Below, in pieces: positions 26,401 through 39,500 of a DNA stretch of 64,000 bases; within the stretch, counting starts at the first letter, position 1, and each line of letters starts with the position of its first letter. Source of the DNA: Rallus limicola (lineage: Eukaryota; Chordata; Aves; Gruiformes; Rallidae); contig JAKCOZ010000003.1 in the NCBI GenBank assembly GCA_022605955.1, positions 61,194,179 to 61,258,178 on the forward strand. The letters are read 5' to 3'. The notes beneath the pieces are model-generated. The model worked only from the letters and a program-made list of their open reading frames with translations. It was not told the origin of the DNA and did no database searches. The translations under genes were made by a program, and so were the position numbers.

Positions 26401-28354
26401 ATGTTCTTGAGGATATTTTTATTAAATCTAAAAATATATCTATCAATTATTTACCCACATGGTAAGTAAGAACACTCAGTACTCAATATGTTTTAGGTTA
26501 GAGAAAGACACCCACCCTGCTCCTGTGTAAAAGGAGGTTGAGCTTGTGTGTCATATGCAGAGGTTAGGTCAGCTTTCAATAGACACACAATCACTGCATC
26601 TTTTGGGTTTAATTCTTGGGTTCCAAAAGGCTATGCTTTATTCAGGCAAGCACAATCATATGCACAGATTGACGCAGGCAGAGTTCAAAAGTTCTTCTAC
26701 ATTAAATATTTTATATTTGTCCATGTAAATAATTAGATATTCATAGATGTTGGATACTTGCAGGCAGTTGATAAGCAAAAGTACATGCAGTGCCACAAGC
26801 TTTACTGAATTACTAGAAAATTCTTAAATTCATTAACAACATACCTCTATGAAATATTTAACATCGATTCTAATGAACATTTTAATCCCATGAATGATTA
26901 AATCTTATGCAATATTAATTGTTCAAACCAGAGGCCTTCCATTAGCTTTTGCAAAAGGTCACTTTCTAGGAAGGTGCAGGCTGTTAACAGGCAACACAAG
27001 AAGGGCAGCTGCAGTTCTGCTCTTTACTATGTCTATTTGCAAGGGTGGAGCTGGTCCTCTGGGGAAGAATCCAGGTACAGGAGCCTGAGGCACCATGCTG
27101 TGGGAACAGGTGTGGATGCTCTCCCTGCACAGAAGCATTCCTCCTCGTTCACCCATATATCCCAGTACACAGAAGAGCAAATCAAACCAGGGTGTCTGGA
27201 ACAAAAACTAACTCCAGCTCACATAACCAGGAAAGTAATTTCAGCAAACACCACCTTCATTTCTCACCTGTGTGCCTTAAAAATCAGCTGTGCACTTCCA
27301 ACTCTTTTAGAACAACAAAGAGCTTTATTCTTTACATACACTTTATAAAGCAAAAAGGGGAGACACATTTGGTGTTACACAGGGTACCTCTGGCAGAATA
27401 CTTCTCATGTACGTGTTCCAGCTATGCAGCACATTCAGAGTTCCTAGGCAATTAGTTAATGTCCATGCTTAGTTGAAGAGTTTTAAGATAACATAATAGC
27501 AGTATAAATTCATTCTACTCAAAGGTAAACAGTAATTAATATTTCTTGACGTTAACAGTTTTGTAGAGATCCTATAATCAGCCTAATGGATAAACAGCCT
27601 GCAAAGTGCAGTGTGCACATCTTACAGGATTTGAGATAGAGGAAAAAAGATTTGTTTAAATTCTGAGACTTGAACTTTATTAATATAGCTGCCAAAAGGC
27701 ATCCGTAAGAGATACCATTGAGCTTTCATCTATTGTACATTAAAAGCAGTATTTCAGAAACCTAATTTTGCAGGCCATCAGAGACAGTATGTCCTAGGTT
27801 ATTTTTCCAGCCATGTTTTCAGAAGCATTAAAAAAATGCAAGACGAGATAAGCAAGAATTAGTAAAAGTATTTTCCAGCCATCAACACAGCACTGCAAAA
27901 TAATACCAAAGAAATTAGGCACACAAATCTTCAGTGCATTTCAGAAGGCTACCAGCAGTACTTGTCCCCATCTATTCTCCTCCTAAAGTTTCATTTAAAA
28001 GTCCTAAAAACAATATTCAACACCTGATGTTTGAAGATAATATAGCCTGACTTAGTTATATGAGATAAACCTCGGCATTTTCTAGCTTGCATGGATATTA
28101 CAAGTGTCTGACAGTGCAGGTGACTAACACATTTTGTGTTCCTTTCACAAAGACTCAATGCCTGATTTCCCTTTCTAGCATCAGAAGCTTTAGACCAACG
28201 TTTTGAGGGGAAAGGTTTTTTTGTAAGTGACAAAAGTTATTGGCTTCACAGAGTCATAAGAACTTCTAACAAGAAATTATTCAGAGGTACCATCGTTTGA
28301 TAGTTAAGCAAAGTATACTGGAAGAAAAAATATTGAAAACAAATTCTAACTTAC

Positions 28355-28412
28355 AACACTGGGAGGCAGCACTGGGCAATGGTTTCTTCTGGACTTCTTC
28401 CTGAAAGGAATA
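28355..28412 (-). CDS. UNC13B: UNC13B linker exon (KKPLPSAASQC)
   Basis: This 58-nt exon reads YSFQEEVQKKPLPSAASQC plus one base (T). The acceptor is cctttag before TATTCC and the donor is gtaagt, a strong consensus. It starts in phase 0 after LGDE of the preceding exon and ends in phase 1, where T joins CC to make the Ser of SFED. Human Munc13-2 has a closely similar string (SQEESQRKPLPTAAAQC) at this point. It lies just after the C2A-flanking helix. Length and phase fit exactly. Confidence 0.93.
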
Positions 28413-31400
28413 CTAAAGGAGAAAAGAAAAAAAAACACAAAAAAAACAAACCACAGACCGATTAGAAATCAAATGGTAGCTTCATGAATCAGCTTCAGAG
28501 TATAGCATGCCACCTAGAAGACAAAATATCTCTGGTGGTACCTAAGCATTATATATTATCCTTAATATTTATCTTTAGACACTCCCAGTAGTCTCTCTTT
28601 TTCATGCCCAAACCAGGTGTTGAAAAGTGGACATCTGATTATGGTGAACTCTGCTCTACTGCAAGCACAGGCCCTACTCTCAGCTGTCAGACCTCAAATT
28701 AGACATCTAAAAGATCTGTTTCAGCGTTGCTGGGATGGGGAGCTCAGACCTGAGTATAAGCCCATGTGTGTCAGACACTCAAGCACAGCTTCAACACTTC
28801 AAAACTCATGTGGGCTCACAGCTACACTGCCGTAGGAGACTGAAGTCATTAATTAATTAGTGTGCCTGGCAGGCCAGCAGTGCAGTGTTTGTCCAGCCAA
28901 CATTTATAAACTGTCCTGTGATCTGCTCTATGTCCAGACTGAAGAATTTTTCATCTCATTTGATAGGAAATTAGAGAACACAGAGATATTTCAATTAGCC
29001 AGCTTTGACTTCTTACAAAGCTGTTTGTTACAGCATCAAAGCATTCCCTAGGGGAACGCCAGTGGTTTTATTTTGTTATCCTCCTCTGTCTCATATTGCA
29101 CAGAGATATGAGAAAATCAGGACAATTGAGCTAAATAATGAGAACAGTCTTTGCTAGGAGAAAAAGGTCTGACGACAAAGGAAGTTGGAACCTTAACAGT
29201 CTGCTGCTGTAATCTGTGCAAAACAGGACCTCTACGTGTATTTGGTAAGGGCTAATGACCAGTTTGGTACATAGAAGGTGAAAACCTCCAGATTTCCTCT
29301 GTGGCTGTCTTCCAATCCTTGCTAGTTAAAATGCAGGAGTCATTCTGAAAGCTGGTTAGTCTTATTATCAGAGAACTGACATCTCAGTGAGCTCATCAGG
29401 ATCGTGAAAACAAAAACTTCCTGCTGACAAAGCAGTGGAAAAGTCTGTTGATGAGCAACTTCAGCAGCACAGCAGTGGGTTCTGAACTATTACACTCAAG
29501 AGAGTCAAAAATGGCAGTAGTTCGTTCTTCTTAACGCATCAGCCCCAAAGGCTATCAGCAGTCCCAAAAAGAAACTTGAATATTAAGCATCTGTAGGATT
29601 AGAGATGGGAATGCATTTTTAACCCACCATATACACTCCAGATGAACCTGCTTCTGGAATGCTGCTGTGCAGCTTTAGTCGGTTCATCTATTGTTTCAAA
29701 AGCAGATAGCAGAACTTAAGGCACCGAAAGGAAGACAAAGGCACAAAAGTCATCCTGTGCTAAACACCACTATGCAGACTAGGGCTCTGCAGCCCAAAAA
29801 GCCGTGCAAGAAGACAAGGTCTGTACAGCTGAGTGGCAGAGCAGTGGAATGAGGATCAGTCATTCAGTTTGCCTCCAGTTGGTTTCACAACACAGGGTTT
29901 GTTTGCTCACAGCAAATAAGGTATTTCTTCAGGTAGTGCACAATGAAGGTGCTGAACACCCTTGCTTGGACATAACTGATCTGGCTGCATTCAAAAGGAA
30001 ACTGACATCCACAGACCAAAAAAAAAAAAATCCATCAAGTGCTGTTAAACACAAGGACACTGCCTCTGGCTCTGGAAGTTCCTGAGGTACAAGTTGCTGC
30101 AAATTAGGGAAATATGCAAGGAAGGTATCATCCTGTCCTGGCTTTGATTTAGATAATTTTCTTCCTAGAAGCTGGTACAGATCTGTGCTTTAAATTTAAG
30201 ATGAGAACAATGTTTATAACACACTAATATTTTAGTTGATGCCAAGCAGTCACAGACTTCTCAGCTTTTCATATTGCACCAACAACAAGGAGGGGGGCAC
30301 AAAAAAACCCAGGGAGGGGACACAGCCAGGACATTGACCCAAACTGCCAAAGGGATATTCCAGACTGTATGACATCATGATCCATATATAACTGGGCAGA
30401 GGGCTGGGAGACAGTTTGACTTGAGAACTAGCTGCGCATCAGCTTCAGTTGGTGAGCAACTGTGTTGTGCATCACTTGTTTTAGATGTTCTTTCATCATG
30501 ATTGTTGTCTGTCTTTTCTGTCCTGCTAAGCTGTCTGTATCTCAACCCCTGAGTTTTACCTTTCTTCTTTTAGGTTCTCTCTCCCTCCCGCTGAAGTTGG
30601 GGGAGTGAGAGAACAGTTGTGTGGTTGTTTCAGCTGCCTTCTTGGTTAGAACACAACACATCTCCACTCTGGTCCCTGTCAGATACAGGATGAGATGAAC
30701 CCCAGGTCAGGCCTTGCACAGGTGTTGTCACATTTATTTCATTCTCTCACTGGTGACTGGGAACACCCGTAATAAATCTGAGACTGTTAGGTGACAGACA
30801 GAGAGGCAGGATTTTGTTACTAGTATTTAATAAAAGCGTGCCTTTGGCCCGCAGACAGAGGGCACTCCGGGGAAAGGGGAGTCTCACAAAGGTGTCTCAG
30901 GATACCTTGCAGCAAGTACCAGCTCAGGGAAGCACTAGAGGGCACCTAAGCTTCGCTGAAGTACCTGGCACAGACCGCACAGGAGCATGGAGGCATCACA
31001 GCAAGTATCACTGACAAGCTAAATCACAGGTCGAGCTTTTCCATCATCCCCAAGAGGTTCTCAAGCTTCTAGGAAGGCAGGAGAGATTGCCCTCCAGGCA
31101 TTTTGTTTTTACCCACCCTTACATATTGGTCCACCCTCAGTCAAAAAGAAAAGCAGCCTTAGTTTTCTTCACCTTCACAGTAAACCAAATGCTTTACACC
31201 ATAAGGAACAGAAAAAAGTGAAGGATCCCAGAACAAAAATCTCCTAAGGGCACTGGCAGAACATCTTGCAAATTATCTTGCTGCAGAAAGAGACAGCAGG
31301 AGTTGAAGCAGCACCATGTTCCTGCTCAGTTATGTTGGCATCAACACATGAGGAGCTTTGTGGTGGTCTTTTTCTTTTTTTTTTTTTTAAGTGTTGAGCT

Positions 31401-32001
31401 TTGGGTACAAGCATTAATCTTATTTTGCAAACATACAAACTGTAAAGAAAAGTTTTAATCATGTAACAGTCTCTTAAAAACAAAGAAGTAACTTCTAGTT
31501 TATAGCTACCAAAACAGGAAAGCAGAGCCATAGCTATCAAGTATATATTCATATAAACTGAACCATTAACAACTAGATTAGGACAAAGGCTAACAGCTTC
31601 AACAGTCCCCAAAACATTCAGCATCTTGCTCTGTCCTCTTCCCAGAAACAGCCAACTGCAAAAACATCTCTTTTGACTTGATTTCACAAACGAAGAGAAC
31701 CTACCACAGGTTGCCAAAGGTGGTTTCACTCTCCTCTGAGGTAAAGCACAGTATTACCTTTCCTCTGAGAGCATGACATGAGCCATATGGTTCTCACAAT
31801 TTGAGCTCTTTGAGCACGTGGAAAGTGTTTGTCTCCTTTGCACTAACTGTACACTTGAGAAAACAGCTCTGTAAACAACTCATGGAAGGCTTGCAAGTGA
31901 TGAACATTTAGTAGTTCTTAATCACAGGGACCCAATACAAAGAATAAAAGCAAGCTATAAGGCATTCAGGGCTATGTTAATCTTTTAATTTAGGTATTTA
32001 C
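28413..32001 (-). other. UNC13B: UNC13B intron with a solo LTR
   Basis: A 3.6-kb intron. Its only recognisable insertion is the solo LTR at 30134-30658. The rest is AT-rich unique-looking sequence with a T-run near 31373-31389. A minus-strand open frame at 31244-31729 (161 codons) has no features I recognise and crosses that homopolymer. Confidence 0.8.
30134..30658 (+). mobile_element. Solo LTR of an avian endogenous retrovirus (ERV-L-like family)
   Basis: It begins TGTCCTGG and ends CACAACA. It follows the layout I know for a widespread bird LTR: a ttttcttcctagaagctgg block, a gggcacaaa/gggaggggacacagccaggac block, a TATA-like catatataact at about 30381, a ggtgagcaactgtgttgtgc block, a tatctcaacccctgagtttt block and a gggggagtgagagaac tail. 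A short direct repeat flanks it (catcc before, catct after; catc is shared). There are no internal genes, so it is a recombined solo LTR. The usual AATAAA/TTAAA polyadenylation region reads tgctaagctg and looks decayed. It is antisense to UNC13B. Confidence 0.85.
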
Positions 32002-32069
32002 CTCATCCCCCAGTGAATTTATTTGTTCTAATTTTCTGGTCCAGTATCTGGCCTCTTCTTCAGGGATAT
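32002..32069 (-). CDS. UNC13B: UNC13B exon after C2A (EEEARYW helix)
   Basis: This 68-nt exon reads [20 protein letters not shown], then GDE. The first two bases complete Asp with the G of the previous exon; it ends in phase 0. The acceptor is ggtacag and the donor gtaaat. The [18 protein letters not shown] string is conserved across Munc13-1 and Munc13-2. It forms the helix that follows the C2A beta-sandwich, the part known from Munc13-1 work to support C2A homodimers and RIM binding. RIM or homodimer binding by this bird protein is inferred from the family. Confidence 0.95.
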
Positions 32070-35000
32070 CTGTACCAAAAAAATAAGTCACAGCATCTTA
32101 CTAACCAGGCAAATTTCCATGTATTACCATTAGCATTAAAACGGGGAGGGCATTCCAAGATCACACCACAAAAAGCACACAGGCAATTCTGAAGCAATAG
32201 AACTGTGTTACGTTAGCCCTCAGATGGAAATTAAACACTGTAAATAGAGTTCAAGGAGTTACATTGCTTTCTTCTTGAAAGCTGATTAACGAAGCACACA
32301 CCACACAAAGGTAGGAAGCAGTAAGGCAGATTAGTTTGGATTTAATTCAGGTATTGGTTTTATGAAGAGCCATATCACAATGATATTAATACACTCGCTA
32401 TATGCTTGATAACACATAGCAAGGTCAAGAGCCTCTTCTGGAGGCTTTTATAACCTCAGTAGAACAAGGGCTCCTTTTGAAAAGCGTATCTTACTATGTA
32501 CCTCATGTAATACAAGTACCAAAAAAGAAATAGTCTCTTGTTTTCCTTCTCCGGCAACGAGCCAAATCTTTTGAGGTAATGAGTAGTGTTAGAGGCAGTT
32601 GTATTCACAGGAAAGCACACTCCAATTTTTACACCACACTGCAACTTCACTGTGACATGAATTACAGCAACCCTTTTCCCTTCTGGAAGATTTACCAAGT
32701 TGATGACTGACAGCAAGGAGCAAGCATTATCACCTTTATTTCAGTAACTGCTCTCTATTCCACACTTTGGAGTAATACAGCGTCCTTATGGTCTGAGTGG
32801 AACACAGACTTCTGCCCCTCTGAATTCCATGTCTCAAAGCACACCCTTGGAGGTGCAGATGAACTGCTGTGGAAAGTTTAATGCAAGGCAAGCTAGGTAC
32901 AAGCTCTGCTTAAAGAACAGAGTAAAGTTGCACAGCACCAAATGAAATGCTGAAAATAAAAGCATCGATGAGGCTCTTGATCCAGGAAAATTAGGTCAAT
33001 TATCTGGGTATGTTGGGGCTTAAAATCATTGGAAAGAAGGGGAAAAAAAACGGTTTAGGGAGCTTTGTTTGGAGTTTTTTTGGTGGCTTTTGATGCTGTG
33101 AGGTTTTTCTTGTTTGTTTGGGTGGGGGTATTTTTGTTGGCACCATTTTTTTAGCTACTCCACATCACCCTGACTGTAATGACTTATGAAATCTGTCTAC
33201 TCATGGCCCAAAAATGCACCAACCCAGAAACTTGAGAACTCACACAGGAAGGCAGTGGAGGGACTGCTCCAGTTGGACACCGCCAATCCTGCAAGCTGAT
33301 GATGAATGCAATACCAGTTCAGCTAGTTTTCCCATCTCTTGTCACTTTCACCTTCTCAGGTACCTCATTAGGAGCCAAGAAGTCTACACCTAACAAGTTA
33401 CGTTTCCCTGTAATAAACTGTACCCCATGGACACAGACACACCGACATGCTAAGCCATGCCTTGGCAAGAGTGGGGAAAGGAGGCTGGGGTGGTCTCCTG
33501 ATGAAAAAGTGGTTGTAAAAGTTGCATCCACTCTCACTCCTGAAAGAAACAAGATTTATAGGCAGGTGAGCATTCCATTGGGACCTACAATGCTTTCAGA
33601 AAGTATTGCTTTATTGTCTTACTTAAAAGGGGTATCTGTCCTACACGTGTCCCCTCTCAGCCACACAAACCATCATCTTATGAAGCCACTGACCTCAAAA
33701 CACCAAAATAATAGCAATCAGTATCCCAGAATACAAACTGCGTTCAAGAACAACAAGGAACATGCCAGATTTGGTGAAATTTGAGGCTTCAGAAGTGGGC
33801 ATTTCCTCGGGCCATGAAATAACATCTACACCTTTGTAACAGAAACAACCCTGTATTTTTATGCAACTAGACTCACCCAGACAAGGGGGAGAAAACAGGC
33901 TCCACTTAAGAAAGTTTTAGGGAATTAAAAATCTTGGTACCTGACTTTAGGAAACCTGCAGTAACTAGGAAAAAAAAAAAAAAAAGAGACAACCAATTTC
34001 TCCTTACCTGAGGAGAGACCAGATTAATTTATTTTAACCATACTACACAGAGCAAGTTGCTCTCTCTGAGGTACAGTATGTTGCTTTACTGTTACATGCT
34101 ATTAGAAAACAAGGTAAAAGAAACATCAGAGTCTTCCAGAGTTACAGGATTTATACAAAAACATACATGAATAGAGCTGTGCATCACAGCTGCACAGATT
34201 CATTAGGCAAGCTCCACAAAAATAAGGGATGGATTCAAAGGAAACCTGAACAGAACTGACATAGAAATACAACATCAGTTAACTGAAGGGCTATCAGCAT
34301 ACAACCTGATGAGGTTTAGGAGGACAAACTCCAACAAAACCTGAAGAAATCCAAACATCAAAGCAAAGCCTAGGGAATTTTGTCTGTGAAAGCCATCACT
34401 TCTCTGGAAGATGAAGAAAAAATTGTGAACTGAGGACTGCAGGTCAGAGTCAAAACAACTCAACTCTGTAATCAAGACCTGAAAAACTGCCAGGCAGGCT
34501 TCAATCCTTTCCCATGCACCCTGGTTTAGTGCCATGCCCAGGCATCGAGAAGCACCAAGTTTCACCTTAGATTCACTGTTCTTACCCTGTATTCAAGATG
34601 CCCATTTCATAAATGGAGGCATCAGATTTTTAGTGCCAGATTGCTGCTGTTCTACTGAAACGGATTCTTATGCAAGTCAGAGATAAAAATCTGCTACTGT
34701 CTAGATACTGTCTGGCTGTTTTAAGGACATCATCTTGATCTTAGAGAAACTCCTGTCATCAGTACTAACAGCAGTACAGTTCCTGCAGAGCAAATCTTAA
34801 ACATAAAACAACTGGCTTGAGTCCAACTGCCTGCTTAGAAGAAGTGCCCAGGAGACAAAATTCCCTATATTTTCTAAGAAGTAGTTTGTAGCTATTTTTT
34901 TTAGTTTCATCACCCATTTGTGTCCCGCCTCAGTCAGTTCCTTTGTTGAAGTTAGGATTTTTGGAATACAAAGAATCAAATCACAGGCTGCTTGCAAGGC

Positions 35001-35379
35001 CACATCCACTGGCCAGCTCCTACATCACTGCTCAGCTTTGATTACAAACGCAAGTTACTCCACTACATTAACTTCTGCTTACAAGATAAAAAGCTGAACT
35101 ACTCTAAACAGAGGCCATCTGATGCCAGCTCAGGACTACCCTGACATCATGCTTGGTAAATAAGAGAAGCAAGGCCATATGTCAGTGAAACAGAACTGCT
35201 GAACAGGATCAGAGAAGAGATGAGCAGATATGTTCACTAGCTTTTGGGGTTTCTTAATTTGTGACTGACATGGAAATGTTGCAAGCTTAGCTGCCACTGC
35301 TCCTACTGCCACGTGAAAGCTGAACTCACTTGTCTTTTCTGTGATCATGGCACCAGGGTGCAGTAGTCTGGTTGCTCCT

Positions 35380-35720
35380 GAAGGTAATGGGGAAGGCAAA
35401 GGAGATCTCATGGCCAGTGGGGCAGAGAATCTGCCAGAGTCCCATCCTACAGCACGTGAGCAAGGTGATCAGGGGAGACCCAGAGATCATAGCCAGGTTC
35501 CACCAGGAGCCCAGAGCAACAAACAGGCCTCATAGTGACAAGGCAGGTGTGAGGCCAGGCCAGGAAGTCAGTCTGTATCCGTGCCTGGACCTGTGTCTTC
35601 CATAAGCAGGCACAGACACGTCAATGGCTGGGGATCAGTAATTCCCACAGCATCACTCAGAAGTGAGGGCTCACAGCCGAGATGAAGTGGGACCCTGGGC
35701 CTGTGAGAGAGCTGTGGGTG
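35380..35720. repeat. GC-rich, repeat-like block, unclassified
   Basis: Composition changes sharply from the AT-rich intron to phrases such as ggtgatcaggggagacccag and ggccaggccaggaagtca. This looks like decayed LTR or other interspersed repeat, but I cannot name a family and see no clean termini. It lies just left of the CR1 at 35975. Confidence 0.25.
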
Positions 35721-35974
35721 GAAGCCCCACATGAGGCTGCTCAGAGCAAATTAGACTTAGCAGCACACCCAGTGCCCTGACACCTGGGTGTACTGCACCA
35801 CCACTGAAATGGGCACACAGCACTACAGAGACTGAGGAATGAAGTATAAAAGAATTTACTGCATCTATACAGACCACTCAGGTACCTAAACATGACGGTA
35901 TTCCTACTTAGAGATCTCCAGCTTGGCAATAACCAGGAGTTTCATCCCTGAAGTTTTTCTTCACCTCTGGCTTC

Positions 35975-36531
35975 ATGATTCCATTCTACACCACGCTGGA
36001 GTGGCCTCACCTCGAATGCTGTGTGTGCAGTTCTGGGTGCCACGGTACAAGAGGGACACACAACTACTGGAGAGTGTCCAGAGGAGGCCAGTGAGGATGA
36101 GGAAGGGTCTGGAGGGGAAGTCCTGTGAGGAGAGGATGAAGTGCCTTGGTTTGTTCAGCCTGGAGAAGAGGAGGCTGAGGGGAGACCTCATCATGGTCTG
36201 TGGCTTCCTGACAAGGGGAGTGAAGGGGCAGGTGCTGATCTCCTCTCTTTGGTGACCAGGGATGGAACCCGAGGGAACAGCATGAACCTGTGACAGGGGA
36301 GGTTTAGGCTGGATATTAGGAAGAGGTTCTATACTGAGAGGGGGTCAGGCACTTGCACAGGCTCCCCAGGGAAGGGGTCACAGCACCCAGCTTGGCTGAG
36401 TTCAGGAAGAGTCTGGATGATGTGCTCAGTCCCATGCTCTGACCTGGCTGGTCCTGTGTGGAGCCAGGAGTTGGGCTTGGGCATCCTTATGGGTCCTTTC
36501 CAGCTCAGGATATTCAATGATTCTATTCTAT
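35975..36531 (+). mobile_element. CR1 LINE fragment, 5'-truncated, plus orientation
   Basis: The match starts near the part coding for PHLECCVQFW-like residues (ggcctcacctcgaatgctg; cagttctgggtgccac). It runs through tgttcagcctggagaagagg and ggctggatattaggaag to a decayed 3' end (tgattctattcta). Frame breaks are frequent, so it is a dead copy. It is antisense to UNC13B. The left edge is approximate. Confidence 0.88.
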
Positions 36532-39500
36532 ACTCCTTACACACCACCATGTGCCACCTGAGTTTTCCCAGGTGGCAAGTCCTGGGCTGGGACATACCCC
36601 AGGTGGACATGAGCGAGAGAAAGTGCTGTAAGTAAGGATGATGCCCCCTCTCTTTCCCCTTTCATTCACCTGGCTTTCTCTCTTCTCAGCCCTAATTGCT
36701 TCCCTTTCCAGTGATATGGGAATCTTCACAAGTTCTCACTGAAATAACTTCGCAGATCTGTCTGTTTGTCCTGCTGAACAGTTCCCAAGACAATAAAACA
36801 CGGCACATTTCCTCCACCTGATGGTTAGATTCAGATCAGCACACTCCCAACCTGGGAGTGTTGAGAACACTAAAAGCATTTTCACTCCAATTATCTACTA
36901 GAAAGAGACTGGCACAGACCCAAAGTGCTATAGTTTGGGAGCCAAAAGCACTTTTGAGTACTCCATCCTGTGAGGGACTTGCACATAGCCACTGCACTTC
37001 TGAAAAAGGGGGTGCTTTTAAACAGCACAATTTTACACTTGAAAAACATTTTTGGAAGGTCTGTGCCAGCACATATTCCCTACACCAAGACAATTAACAA
37101 CAAGACTGTCTTCTCTCTACCAGTTAATTTTCTGAACCAACCAAGAAGAAAAGCTATCTCACTTCCTTGGTGTGTCTATCTTACTCCTTGGAAGAAATAG
37201 ATCAATGAAGCAAGCTGCTCCAACCTGTCTTTATTAACAGCACCTCCTCCCACCAACAAGGCAGCTTATTGCCATTCTTAAAAGACTACCAAGCATAAAA
37301 ATGCTTTGCACCCTAGGGGTTAGTATCAACTCTTCCTAACACTTTATGTTTCAAATGCTCATGCTTTGCTGCACTTACATAGAGGAGGATTTTCAGTCAT
37401 TGTGTTTCTGTGAGACTGCACATTTAAGAACATAGGGCTGGCAGAGAACACTAGATGACAGTCCTGTCCCCAGCACTGCAGTCCATCCCACACAGATACT
37501 CACTGCAGAAGGGCCCAGAGATCTGCCCTCTTTCCTGTGCCCCACGCACACTGACAATACTACTGAGCATAACACAAGAGCTGCACCTGATACATGTTCT
37601 TTGTCCCATTAGAAATCTGGGCAGGCATTAACAAAGTTTCACTCCTGAATAATGTCAGGAAAGGTTATTTTATAGACTACAACTCTTAACAGCCTCTGTT
37701 ATGAAACAATTGCTTCCCAACTCTAAGCCTGGTAAGCATTTAAAAAACACAAAAAAAATCTAAGTTGCCTTCATCACGTACTACAACCAGCAGCATCAGC
37801 ATGTTCCTACATTTACTTCAGCTTTAGCTGTTGCCAGTCTCCAGAGTACCAGGAGAAGACCTACCAGGGACGAATAATCCTGAACATATCAGGTGGAGGC
37901 AGAAGCAGTGAACTAATCCAGGATAAATATAGTGCAAACAAACCAGTTTCTAAACCTCTTTGCATATACAAACATGTTTTACACCAAGGACTTCAGCTTT
38001 TCTGGTTTTCAATTTTTACAATCCCTTAAAAACTTCTCAAGCTCCACCCAAATACAACAAAGCATTTTAAATTGACTGGATAGCCATACACAGCATCTAA
38101 CCTAAATGAGACAGAGCAGTCAGAAGTGATAGAAAAAGTACAAAAGGACAGCCAAACAGAACACCACACTTTTTTTTTTAGTCTCTATCCCACACAGCTG
38201 TATTTTACCAGACTGGAAAGCAGCACAAGCTGTACATATGCACACACACTGCTCCAGTTCTCATGTATCTACAATAGCCAGAAGATCTTCACCTGGAAAC
38301 AAAACATGATACACAATGTTCCTAAGTGTCACTCCAAACAATGCTTTATTAAAATGTTACCCTACAGCAACAGAGCTGGTGAGCTAAGAACTTCCACAGC
38401 AGATCAGCAGTGCATTTAGTTCTCTGTTTAGGTTTAAAGCAGCAGTTCCCAGCTCATAGGACAAGTAGGGCACTAAAATTCCACACTGCTACCTCCACTT
38501 AAAGGGAAACTGACCTGCAAGTCCATGGGGAGAGAAGCAGAGGCAGTGCTGTGAGCTGAGCTGCTTCCATGCATGCCTCCAAGTCTCACAGACCTGCAAG
38601 GGCAGGGAGACAGAGCCTTAAGCCATCTCACAGGGGCCTTCTCTATTCTAAAGGCAATGGCAGGACACATTCAGTCACAGTGCGAAGGGATGCACTGCTG
38701 GAGATGACAACATGGGTAGATGGTATCTTCTGGGCGAATATCCCCCATTCTTGGTCCTCACCATTTTTAAACCTGCTTCTGACCTTGCCATGGCAGCACA
38801 GACTGAAAACAGAGGAGATCCAAGGAAAAAAAAAAACCCACAGCACTCTTCACTTAAGAGCAGTGGAGTCCTTGGGATCGCTAACCGATGCACACATTCT
38901 TCCTGGACATGATGAAACTGGCCAGGCAGACACCTTCTCACACTCTAACACAAAATCTCTTTTGATACAGCAGTGTGGAGTTCCTGCTATTGTGTATTTG
39001 GCACAGTACATGAAGGAGTAAGTAAGAGATGTGCTTTAAATGATCAATTGTGTTAAAAACAGAAGAGTCACAAAGAGTTACTCTTTTCAGTATAAAATCC
39101 TACTCAGAATTCTATGTTCTATGGAACATAATACATTTTAAAACAGTAGTTAAAAAAACCAAAACCAAACAAATATTCCCATATTTTGAATATAGTACTA
39201 GGGAGAACACACTGTTACCTGAAATATTTTATTTTTTAAATTCAGGTGCCCTAACACATAATGGTGTACAAGGAGTCTGTTTTCCTGGACTTAGGAGGGG
39301 AAAGGAAGGGACATCACAATGCTATCCAAAACACAAATTCCAGAAGAAAGCATCCAAATTCTCTTTCAGGAAGAGATTTGAGCTTTAATTTTTTTTTTTT
39401 TTTAAGCAGAGACAGTTTACAAGCAACTGTGTGAGAATTAACTTTGAGAAGGTAGCAGCTATGAACCTTGCCTTCAGCTATGTGTGCCATGTTCTCTCCT

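Larger units (their letters stand above)
10697..28354 (-). other. UNC13B: Large UNC13B intron (17.7 kb)
   Basis: No exon of the known Munc13-2 product falls here. It contains a CR1 copy (15617-15980), A-rich runs (18480-18493, 20314-20330, 22221-22262) and a TA/CA tract (23450-23478). Small open frames occur on both strands; the largest, 25532-26032 (166 codons), shows no domain, repeat homology or splice context I recognise. An alternative promoter or first exon of a brain-type isoform could lie in an intron this size, but I could not identify one. Confidence 0.75.

Noticed and set aside
31244..31729. Minus-strand 161-codon open frame
   Set aside because: It runs through a T-rich homopolymer (read as Lys) and has no recognisable features.
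33299..33784. Plus-strand 161-codon open frame
   Set aside because: No domain, no neighbouring exon in a compatible phase, intronic composition.
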